Source of the DNA: Gammaproteobacteria bacterium
GTDB lineage: Bacteria > Pseudomonadota > Gammaproteobacteria > Comchoanobacterales > Comchoanobacteraceae
Length of the DNA: 10,879 nucleotides
Direction: 5' to 3'
Assembly: GCA_029243665.1 (NCBI GenBank)
Contig: JAQWRO010000059.1
Location: forward strand, 1 to 10,879
The notes under the pieces were generated by a model. It made no database searches and was not told where the DNA came from. It saw only the letters and a program-made list of their open reading frames with translations. Made by a program: the position numbers and the translations under genes. This document shows positions 4,969-10,879 of the stretch, piece by piece (position 1 is the first letter of the stretch; the number at the start of each line of letters is the position of its first letter).

Positions 4969-7089
4969 ATGAACACCTGTATCAAAAAAATTGTTTTTCA
5001 CAATCCAAATAACAATTACTGTGTTTTAAAATGCATATTTAAAAACGAAGAAATTGATGTGGTAGGTTTTTGCAATCAACCTGCAGCTGGACTTAACATC
5101 AAATTACAAGGTGAATGGATTAATGATGCAACTTATGGGAAGCAGTTCAAAGCATCAATCATCGAAATCATTCTTCCTAAAACCAAACAAGGTCTAATTA
5201 ATTACCTCAGTTGTGGCAGAATCAAAGGGATTGGACCTCAACTTGCTAAATTAATGGTAGATACATTTGATCTAGATGTCATTGACATCATTGACAACCA
5301 ACCTGAAAAACTATCTTTACTTCCTGGCATCGGTGAAAAAAAAATTGCTAAATTAATTGAGTCTTGGCAACACGATAAACTTTATAAAGAAACTTCAATA
5401 TTTTTACAATCAATGGGCATCTCAAATACCAAGGTAGATCGCATTTGTGATGCGCTTGGCAGTGATACCATTCGAATACTTAAAAGGAACCCATATTTAT
5501 TATCACAGAAATTAAATGGATTTGGATTTAGAACATGTGACCAAATAGCAATTAAACTGGGCCTAGACAAAGATTCACCCGAAAGAATTCTTGCTTACAT
5601 TAAGCACTTTCTAGACCAAAAAGCTCAGGATGGTCATTGCTGGAGCAAGCTATCCGATGCCATAGAAGACACACAAAAAAATCTCGCTTTAGAAATGTCA
5701 TTAATTCAAAAAATCATAGTAAATGAATGTCCTAGCAATATTGTTAAATATGCTTTAAATGACGAAACTGTCATCGCTTTGAAATATTTGCATGACCTAG
5801 AAAAACATTGTTCAGAACTCATGTATAGACGCTTTAAACAAAAACATGTTCAATCAAAAATTCCTGTACACATTGATAGTTTCAAGCCCACAGATGAACA
5901 AGTTGCTTGTGTTGAACAAGCTTTAAAGCAGAACACTTCTGTCATCACTGGTGGTCCAGGGGTTGGTAAAACCACGCTTGTTAAAACAATTATACAATCA
6001 ATGCTTTATAGTGGTTATCGAGTGTCACTATGTGCGCCAACGGGACGAGCTGCTAAAAGACTCCAAGAAAGCACTCGTCATGAAGCAAAAACCATCCATA
6101 GACTGCTTGATTATGACCCCATTTCAGGTCATTTCAAGAAAGATCTTAGCAACCCACTATCAACTGATTGCTTAATTGTCGATGAAGCTTCCATGATAGA
6201 TATAAGACTTTTCTTCGGGTTGATTCAAGCTATTCATGCAAATACAAAATTAATATTTGTTGGAGATATTGATCAATTACCTTCAATAGGCCCTGGTGCT
6301 ATACTGAAAGATTTGATTGAAACTTTTCCAATGTATGTCATCCGATTAACTCAAATATTTCGCCAGTCAAAAGATTCGCTAATCATTACAAATGCACATA
6401 GAGTAAATAATAACAAACTACCCATTCAAAAAGATGATGCTGATTTCTATGTCATAGAAAACGATGATCCTTCAACATTACAAAGACAATTAATCAAAGT
6501 AGTGAGTGAACGTATTCCTAAGCGCTTCAACCTTGATCCAATAAGAGATATACAAGTATTAACACCAATGAAGAAAGGCATACTAGGTAGTCAGTCTATT
6601 AATCATACGCTTGCACAAATTTTAAATCCAAACCCAATTCAGCAAATAACATTTCAAAATCAACGGTATGCCGTCGGTGATAAAATCATCGTCCAACGTA
6701 ACAATTATGAAAAAGAAATATTTAATGGAGACATTGGTTATATAACCTACATCAATGACTCAAACGTTGGCATAAATATAGAAAACAAACCTATCGATCT
6801 AAAGCGCCAGGAGCTTGAAGATATCTTGCCAGCATATGCCATAACAATTCACAAAAGCCAGGGATCAGAATATCCAGCTGTTGTTATTCCGATAGGGATG
6901 CAACATTATATGATGTTAAATAAAAATCTTCTTTATACAGCTATGACACGAGGCAAAGAATTAGTTGTCATTTTATGTCAACGAAAAGCGCTGATTATGT
7001 CAGTAAAAAACAATAAAGATTTAACAAGACAAACAAATCTTGTTTATTTTTTATCCTCTTTAATGAAAGAACAAACAACATCATTATAA
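4969..7089 (+). CDS. recD2: RecD2-type SF1B DNA helicase
   Basis: This is a 5'-3' DNA helicase of the RecD2 family, which acts without RecBC. At 706 residues it shows the RecD2 order: an N-terminal OB-like region (1-70, with WINDATYGKQFKA), tandem helix-hairpin-helix elements (RIKGIGPQLAK at 84-94, LPGIGEKKIAKL at 118-129, GFGFRTCDQIA at 184-194), then the motor. Walker A is GGPGVGKTT (328-336), Walker B is LIVDEAS (402-408), motif III is GDIDQLPS (432-439), motif IV has QIFRQ (462-466), motif V is AITIHKSQGSEYP (624-636) and motif VI is YTAMTRGK (656-663). The start is the only in-frame ATG after the HU stop, which lies 18 codons upstream in the same frame. It lacks a Shine-Dalgarno and sits right after a terminator, so expression is probably low. 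The 3' end overlaps convergent hemW by 46 bases. Confidence 0.93.
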   Translation: MNTCIKKIVFHNPNNNYCVLKCIFKNEEIDVVGFCNQPAAGLNIKLQGEWINDATYGKQFKASIIEIILPKTKQGLINYLSCGRIKGIGPQLAKLMVDTFDLDVIDIIDNQPEKLSLLPGIGEKKIAKLIESWQHDKLYKETSIFLQSMGISNTKVDRICDALGSDTIRILKRNPYLLSQKLNGFGFRTCDQIAIKLGLDKDSPERILAYIKHFLDQKAQDGHCWSKLSDAIEDTQKNLALEMSLIQKIIVNECPSNIVKYALNDETVIALKYLHDLEKHCSELMYRRFKQKHVQSKIPVHIDSFKPTDEQVACVEQALKQNTSVITGGPGVGKTTLVKTIIQSMLYSGYRVSLCAPTGRAAKRLQESTRHEAKTIHRLLDYDPISGHFKKDLSNPLSTDCLIVDEASMIDIRLFFGLIQAIHANTKLIFVGDIDQLPSIGPGAILKDLIETFPMYVIRLTQIFRQSKDSLIITNAHRVNNNKLPIQKDDADFYVIENDDPSTLQRQLIKVVSERIPKRFNLDPIRDIQVLTPMKKGILGSQSINHTLAQILNPNPIQQITFQNQRYAVGDKIIVQRNNYEKEIFNGDIGYITYINDSNVGINIENKPIDLKRQELEDILPAYAITIHKSQGSEYPAVVIPIGMQHYMMLNKNLLYTAMTRGKELVVILCQRKALIMSVKNNKDLTRQTNLVYFLSSLMKEQTTSL
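7023..7052. terminator. Weak hairpin with T-run in the recD2/hemW overlap
   Basis: AACAAGA (7023-7029) pairs with TCTTGTT (7038-7044) over an 8-base loop. On the plus strand TATTTTTTAT follows, a terminator-like shape, but it falls inside recD2 about 40 bases before its stop. On the minus strand the hairpin begins at the hemW stop codon (7046-7044), with the T-rich tract displaced by several bases. It may act as a weak shared terminator; the stem is AT-rich, so chance is possible. Confidence 0.3.
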
Positions 7090-8183
7090 AAATTATGACC
7101 CAGCTTGGTCATTTCCCACCCAGCTGCAACATCATTCATTAATCCTTTTTGTTTCAATAAGGACATTTTAGTCACTATCTGTGAATGGTCTAAATTTGTT
7201 GCCTGCTCAAATTCTTTTTTTGATATAGGAGATTTAAGTCGCATACGATTTAAAAAATATTCAAATGATAACTCATGATTTTCTATTGGCTCCCAGCCAC
7301 GAAAATCATGATCCATATAAGTTTCAGGTTTTTTATGATTCCATGACCGAAATTGAGCATTACCTTTGCTGTATTTGCTATGTGCACCAGCACCGATGCC
7401 CATATAATCACCAAACTGCCAATAATTAAGGTTGTGAAGGCACTCCTTTTTATTTTTTGCATATGCAGATATTTCATAATGATTAAATGCATAATTTTTA
7501 ATTAGTTGCCTACCTACAGTTTCAATATCAATTATTAAATCTTCCTTAGGAATTCCTTTAGGAATGTTTTTATAAAAAGCCGTTTGAGGCTCAAGGGTTA
7601 ATTGATACCATGAAAAATGTTTGACTGGAAATTGAAGTGCCGTTTCCAAATCTTTCATTGCAGCTTTGGTTGATTGGTTTGGCAAACCATACATGACATC
7701 AATATTGACATTATCAAATGATTCGCAAATAATATCTAAACTTTTAAGTGCTTTATCTGAATTATGTATACGACCTAATACCTTAAGATGCTCATCATTA
7801 AAGCTTTGTACACCCATGGATATCCTATTAACCAGTGTAGATTTAAGCTTTTTAACAAGCTTATCTGTCACTGACTCTGGATTCATTTCAATGGTTACCT
7901 CAAAAGAGTCTATGGGGTTGAAAAGTTCTGTCACTCGTTCTAAAACCTTACTAATTTGACTTGCACTCATTAAGCTAGGCGTACCACCACCAAAAAATAC
8001 AGACTGTATGTCTTTTTGAGGGTAATATTTTTTTCTTTCGTCTAATTCGAGCAAAAGACGATCAATATAGTCATCTACATCTATTTTTTTATGTTTGAGC
8101 ACATATGAATTAAAATCACAATATGGGCATTTAACTTCACACCAAGGAAAGTGAATATATAGACTAATTGGCTTTTTGTTCAT
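7044..8183 (-). CDS. hemW: HemW, radical SAM heme chaperone (HemN-like)
   Basis: HemW is a cytoplasmic radical-SAM protein long annotated as oxygen-independent coproporphyrinogen oxidase and now regarded as a heme-binding chaperone. From the ATG at 8183 it has 379 residues, like E. coli HemW. The cluster motif is C15-x3-C19-x2-C22 in WCEVKCPYCDFNS. It lacks the extra cysteine (CxxxCxxCxC) of true HemN, which supports HemW. Other landmarks are GGGTPS (65-70), GVQSF (124-128), SWYQLT, HNLNYWQFGDYMGIGAGAHS and a C-terminal HemN_C-type helical region. Starts at 8210 (ATG) or 8213 (TTG, preceded by AAAGG at 8 bases) add about ten residues; I prefer 8183 on family length. It is the last gene of the rib cluster, overlapping the GNAT gene by 20 bases. 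Confidence 0.93.
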   Translation of the reverse strand: MNKKPISLYIHFPWCEVKCPYCDFNSYVLKHKKIDVDDYIDRLLLELDERKKYYPQKDIQSVFFGGGTPSLMSASQISKVLERVTELFNPIDSFEVTIEMNPESVTDKLVKKLKSTLVNRISMGVQSFNDEHLKVLGRIHNSDKALKSLDIICESFDNVNIDVMYGLPNQSTKAAMKDLETALQFPVKHFSWYQLTLEPQTAFYKNIPKGIPKEDLIIDIETVGRQLIKNYAFNHYEISAYAKNKKECLHNLNYWQFGDYMGIGAGAHSKYSKGNAQFRSWNHKKPETYMDHDFRGWEPIENHELSFEYFLNRMRLKSPISKKEFEQATNLDHSQIVTKMSLLKQKGLMNDVAAGWEMTKLGHNFYNDVVCSFIKEDKK

Positions 8184-8676
8184 CTCTACATTTTCTATAT
8201 AGGAACACATCAATTAAATTGCCTTTAAAATGAACATATTGTTTTAAAGATGCTTCTTTTGTAAAACCAATGTTTGTTAAAAGATTTTGTGACTTTTCAT
8301 TAGATGGCCTAACAATGGCATTGATTCGGTTCAATTTGTTTCTTAGAAATGCCTGTTGACAGAATTTTGCAACAGCTATTCGACCAATGCCCTTACCTTG
8401 ATATCTTTTTGAAAGATCAAATGATATGTTTGCTGTTTTATGGATGGGATTATATTGCTCAAGAAAAATAATACCTAAAAACCTTTTTTTAATCGATATA
8501 ACACGACAATAAACCAAGCCCTGACGCATATTTAGAAAAATACTTAAAAACCAAACATAACACTCAAACTTGCTTAATGGCTGAGTAAACGGCAGCTCTT
8601 TTTGAATTTCAGATTCTGTAAACAATGCATAAAAATTTTGCCAGTCCTGGTAACGAACTTGCCTCAGTTCAATCAT
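8164..8676 (-). CDS. GNAT N-acetyltransferase, RimJ/RimL-like
   Basis: This is a 170-residue acyl-CoA-dependent acetyltransferase of the GNAT fold, cytoplasmic, substrate unknown. The acetyl-CoA loop is visible as RYQGKGIGRIA (91-101, the Q/R-x-x-G-x-G/A pattern). The later NEKSQNLLTNIGFTKEA (126-142) matches motif B of the RimJ/RimL and PseH/SpeG-like group. The start overlaps the doxX-like stop as ATGA, with GGAAG 5 bases upstream serving as Shine-Dalgarno. The end overlaps hemW. Nothing links it directly to riboflavin or heme; the placement shows co-expression only. The N-terminal part (W-x-x-F-Y, FTQPLS) is weakly conserved, so the subfamily assignment is tentative. Confidence 0.85.
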   Translation of the reverse strand: MIELRQVRYQDWQNFYALFTESEIQKELPFTQPLSKFECYVWFLSIFLNMRQGLVYCRVISIKKRFLGIIFLEQYNPIHKTANISFDLSKRYQGKGIGRIAVAKFCQQAFLRNKLNRINAIVRPSNEKSQNLLTNIGFTKEASLKQYVHFKGNLIDVFLYRKCRDEQKAN

Positions 8677-9125
8677 TTAGGCTTCCGTTGCTTATTTTGC
8701 TCCTTTAATTGGAGGTATGCATTGTCCAAAGATAAGTGATCTGGTTTGTTTGAACCAATATAAATTAATGCAAAAATAACAATAATATTTTTCATGAAAA
8801 ATTGCAGATTAATGATTTTTTCATGTGCAAGCATCGACCAAAAATCATGCATACTAAAAGTTAATAAAAATATCTGAAAAGCAAGCAAATAAGCCACGTA
8901 TCTAATTTTATAACCAACCAATAAAAACAATCCTAAAATTAATTCAAACGAAGAATAAAAAATTATCACCATATGTTTGGACGCTATAAACTCCTTGTGC
9001 GCCAGGATGGTATAGAGCACATTAAGGTTCATTAACTTATCAAACCCTGTAATGATAAAAACCAAGGCAATGATCATTCTAGATATGCTTTGTAAATTTG
9101 GTATTAATGACGGTTTGATATTCAT
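8673..9125 (-). CDS. DoxX-family integral membrane protein
   Basis: This is a 150-residue protein with four predicted membrane helices at about 16-34, 51-71, 75-92 and 107-124. DoxX-family landmarks are present: R-x-x-x-A-x-x-F-x-x-x-G-x-x-K in helix 1 (RMIIALVFIITGFDK), E-L-I-L-G in helix 2, HDFW at 93-96, and FFMKN leading into helix 4. The charged tail (KEQNKQRKPK) is probably cytoplasmic. The family's function is poorly defined; members have been tied to redox and thiol-stress membrane complexes. The start overlaps the ribH stop by 4 bases and has an excellent Shine-Dalgarno, AAGGAG, 5 bases upstream inside ribH, so it is well translated as part of the operon. Confidence 0.88.
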   Translation of the reverse strand: MNIKPSLIPNLQSISRMIIALVFIITGFDKLMNLNVLYTILAHKEFIASKHMVIIFYSSFELILGLFLLVGYKIRYVAYLLAFQIFLLTFSMHDFWSMLAHEKIINLQFFMKNIIVIFALIYIGSNKPDHLSLDNAYLQLKEQNKQRKPK

Positions 9126-9577
9126 CTATGCTCCTTCATACGTGATTGAATCTGAATTAAATCATATAGGGCTTGCACAGTTTCTCTAGCTTTTGAACGT
9201 TCGTCGGTACATCTAGCTTTTGCCAATTCAAATGTAGGTGCTGTTATAACACCAAACCCCATTGGCACTCTGTGTTTCAAAGAAACATCTAAACACCCAT
9301 TGGATACCATATGACAAACATAGTCATAGTGATCGGTTTCTCCCTGTATCACACACCCCAAAATAATAACACCATCTACTTTGTGTTCTAAAATGACTTC
9401 TTGTTGCATAAAAGGCAACTCAACTGCACCAGGAACTTCAAATATAGATAGTTGATCATTAGGAGAGAAAACATCCTCAAAAGCATCAACTGCCTGGGCT
9501 TTCATAAGACTTGTGATTGGCAGATTAAACTGGCTAATAACTAAGGCTATATTACGTTGCTGATTTGTATCCATCAT
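9122..9577 (-). CDS. ribH: 6,7-dimethyl-8-ribityllumazine synthase RibH
   Basis: RibH condenses 5-amino-6-ribitylaminouracil with 3,4-dihydroxy-2-butanone 4-phosphate to lumazine, the step before riboflavin. At 151 residues it has the usual length. Visible motifs are FEVPGAVELP (46-55), GCVIQGETDHYDYVC (74-88) with catalytic H83, and FGVITAPT (108-115). The phosphate-binding arginine probably corresponds to R122 in AKARC and the active-site lysine to K129 in ERSKARE. The common AG-x-KAGNKG segment there is rewritten and about one residue shorter. The start abuts the ribB stop directly (TAGATG); an ATG one codon later is equally possible. It lies between ribB and a DoxX-like gene, with overlapping ends. 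Confidence 0.95.
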   Translation of the reverse strand: MMDTNQQRNIALVISQFNLPITSLMKAQAVDAFEDVFSPNDQLSIFEVPGAVELPFMQQEVILEHKVDGVIILGCVIQGETDHYDYVCHMVSNGCLDVSLKHRVPMGFGVITAPTFELAKARCTDERSKARETVQALYDLIQIQSRMKEHR

Positions 9578-10168
9578 CTAATTATAGTCCAAAATATCAC
9601 TAATGCTAATCATATTAAGATCCCATTTATTTGCAAATGATTTTAACTGTGAAAAGTTTTTCATTTTCCCATCATCATGCATAATTTCACATATAACTGC
9701 AGCTTCTTCTAAATTAGATAATTGACACAATGTCACACCTGCTTCAGTATGCCCTTGACGAACATTTAAACCACCCTCATTTGCTAAACATGGAAATACA
9801 TGTCCCGGTGTTGTAAAATCTCCCGATCCTTTGGTGGGATCGGCAAGCCATTGAATGGTTCGGGAGCGATCAAATGCTGAGATTCCCGTTGTCACACCTT
9901 CGGCTGCCTCAACAGATTGTAAAAACATGCATGACAGTGGTTTAATGCCTCTTCTTGGCATCAAGGAAAGATTAAGTGTGTCGGCTCTAGCTTGTGATAA
10001 AGCAACACAGATTAGTCCTCTTGCATGAATGGTAATCCAGTTAACAAGTTCAGGAGATGCAAATTGAGCAGGTAATATAATATCACCCTCATTCTCTCTA
10101 CTCTCATGATCGAAAACAATGATAGGCTTTCCTGATGTAAATGACTTTAAGACTTTATGAAGGCTCAT
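9578..10168 (-). CDS. ribB: 3,4-dihydroxy-2-butanone 4-phosphate synthase RibB
   Basis: RibB converts ribulose 5-phosphate to formate and 3,4-dihydroxy-2-butanone 4-phosphate, the four-carbon donor for lumazine. The 196 residues make a stand-alone enzyme with no GTP cyclohydrolase II domain, unlike fused RibBA. Signatures are the acidic metal loop D20-H-E-S-R-E-N-E-G-D29, EAAEGVTTGISAFDRSRT (88-104), PGHVFP (121-126), RQGHTEAGVTL (137-147, with H140 and E142) and E161 in CEIMHDDG. The stretch 70-86 (MPRRGIKPLSCMFLQSV) differs from the usual NTS-x-x-GT-x-FTV pattern, although its length is unchanged. The start overlaps the ribE stop by 4 bases (ATGA), with AAGAGA just upstream. GTP cyclohydrolase II (RibA) must be encoded elsewhere if the pathway is complete. 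Confidence 0.95.
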   Translation of the reverse strand: MSLHKVLKSFTSGKPIIVFDHESRENEGDIILPAQFASPELVNWITIHARGLICVALSQARADTLNLSLMPRRGIKPLSCMFLQSVEAAEGVTTGISAFDRSRTIQWLADPTKGSGDFTTPGHVFPCLANEGGLNVRQGHTEAGVTLCQLSNLEEAAVICEIMHDDGKMKNFSQLKSFANKWDLNMISISDILDYN

Positions 10169-10761
10169 TGATTATCTCTTAGTTTGAGTTGATGATCTAT
10201 CATCTTTGCCAAGGAATCAAATTCAACATGAACATGTTTACCCACCTGCCAATTTCTAGCTGATGTCATTGACCAAGTATGTGGAATAATCATAACTTTA
10301 AATAAGTCATTATCTATTTCATTGATGGTTAAACTAATGCCATCAATTGCTATAGACCCTTTAGGGTAAATAAGTCTTTTTTGGTTATCATTTGATAACT
10401 TAAAGGTTACCTCGAAAGCCTCACCTTGTTCAGTGATCTCATCAATACTTAGCAATCCATCAACATGCCCAGAAACTAAATGACCATCAATCCTACCACC
10501 CAATTGAAGTGATCTTTCTGCGTTGACTACTTCCCCTTCACGCCACTTTGACACATTTGTTTTTGAAAGTGTTTCAGGTGATAAATAAAAAGAAATATTC
10601 TCATCTATTTTGTTAATTGTTAAACAAACACCCTGAACCGCGATACTTTGTCCTAAAATACAATCTGACATAAAACTAGGCTTCATAGAAATCATTAAGT
10701 CATTCTTATTATGTTTGACGTAATTAACTGTAAGGGCTTCTTCAATAATACCACTAAACAT
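10165..10761 (-). CDS. ribE: Riboflavin synthase alpha subunit RibE
   Basis: RibE dismutates two 6,7-dimethyl-8-ribityllumazine molecules to riboflavin and the pyrimidine that RibH reuses. From the start at 10761 it has 198 residues with two lumazine-binding barrel repeats: GQSIAVQGVCLTIN (37-50) with GGRIDGHLVSGHVDG (88-102) in the first, and KGSIAIDGISLTIN (134-147) with VHVEFDSLAKMI (177-188) in the second. The N-terminus MFSGIIEE is the standard family start (MFTGI). I choose this ATG over one two codons earlier because GAGAAG lies 8 bases upstream of it but only 2 bases from the earlier one. It overlaps the preceding partial gene by 8 bases and ribB by 4. This gene is named ribC in some species. 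Confidence 0.95.
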   Translation of the reverse strand: MFSGIIEEALTVNYVKHNKNDLMISMKPSFMSDCILGQSIAVQGVCLTINKIDENISFYLSPETLSKTNVSKWREGEVVNAERSLQLGGRIDGHLVSGHVDGLLSIDEITEQGEAFEVTFKLSNDNQKRLIYPKGSIAIDGISLTINEIDNDLFKVMIIPHTWSMTSARNWQVGKHVHVEFDSLAKMIDHQLKLRDNQ

Positions 10762-10879
10762 GACCATTACTTCTCATATAGGGGTGTAAATCAGACTGTT
10801 TAATAAATTCAAACAACGAGACATCAATAATGCTTGATACTGTTGATGGCATTGGTGTACATGAAAATTTTCTATTGAT
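10754..10879 (-). CDS. 3' end of an unrecognised gene upstream of ribE (partial)
   Basis: An open frame enters from the right edge of the window and ends at TAG (10756-10754), giving 41 visible C-terminal residues. They include CTPMPSTVSSIIDVSLFEFI and end HPYMRSNGHV. The stop overlaps the ribE start by 8 bases, the same tight coupling seen at the other junctions of this cluster, which is the main reason to believe it. One other frame is also open until a TGA just before ribE but gives an unlikely composition (HQCHQQYQ). RibD is the usual neighbour at this place, but I see no resemblance to a RibD reductase C-terminus. The family is unrecognised. Confidence 0.5.
   Translation of the reverse strand: MNRKFSCTPMPSTVSSIIDVSLFEFIKQSDLHPYMRSNGHV
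10770..10775 (-). promoter_or_regulatory. Shine-Dalgarno that decides the ribE start
   Basis: GAGAAG on the minus strand lies 8 bases before the ATG at 10761 and only 2 bases before the ATG at 10767. The spacing favours the downstream start, which also gives the family's MF-x-GI N-terminus. Confidence 0.6.

Noticed and set aside
4647..4985. 112-residue minus-strand open frame opposite the HU gene
   Set aside because: It covers the HU coding sequence and its terminator in reverse and has no ribosome site or recognisable domain.
5951..6175. 74-residue plus-strand open frame inside recD2
   Set aside because: It is an out-of-frame shadow over the Walker A region of recD2.
7283..7959. Short open frames on both strands within hemW
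   Set aside because: Both are out-of-frame shadows of a gene with continuous family motifs.

Overview
The window is AT-rich, densely packed bacterial chromosome carrying housekeeping genes. GroEL/GroES, DapE, HemW and the riboflavin enzymes all read as proteobacterial. GroEL segments such as TNQQNMS and SKPC, and the class B/IIIB-type HAD acid phosphatases, resemble gammaproteobacteria of the Legionella/Coxiella type. A low-GC, possibly host-associated gammaproteobacterium is my inference; nothing in the window names a species. I see no rRNA, tRNA, CRISPR array, insertion sequence, phage or attachment site.

Layout. Positions 1-2001 (minus) hold a groES-groEL operon with a heat-shock (sigma-32-like) promoter upstream and a hairpin terminator at the window start. 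dapE (2108-3277, plus) diverges from groES across about 106 bases. It converges with, and overlaps, a tandem pair of HAD acid-phosphatase-like genes (3243-4393, minus). A 230-base AT-rich gap then separates the phosphatase pair from a divergent HU-family gene (4624-4917, plus), which ends in a strong intrinsic terminator. A RecD2-type helicase gene starts only about 8 bases after that terminator (4969-7089, plus). Its 3' end overlaps hemW, the last gene of a long minus-strand cluster.

That cluster, in transcription order, is: unknown partial gene (10879-10754), ribE, ribB, ribH, a DoxX-family membrane protein, a GNAT acetyltransferase, hemW. Every junction overlaps by 4-20 bases or abuts directly, so this is almost certainly one translationally coupled operon. 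RibB makes dihydroxybutanone phosphate, RibH condenses it with the pyrimidine intermediate to lumazine, and RibE dismutates lumazine to riboflavin. RibA and RibD are not seen here.

No clearly new system is present. The points most worth a second look are compact-genome expression oddities (near-leaderless dapE, no-Shine-Dalgarno recD2 behind a terminator, TTG-only start of the second phosphatase, overlapping convergent 3' ends), a dyad over the groESL promoter, and unusual substitutions in HU, GroEL and RibB.
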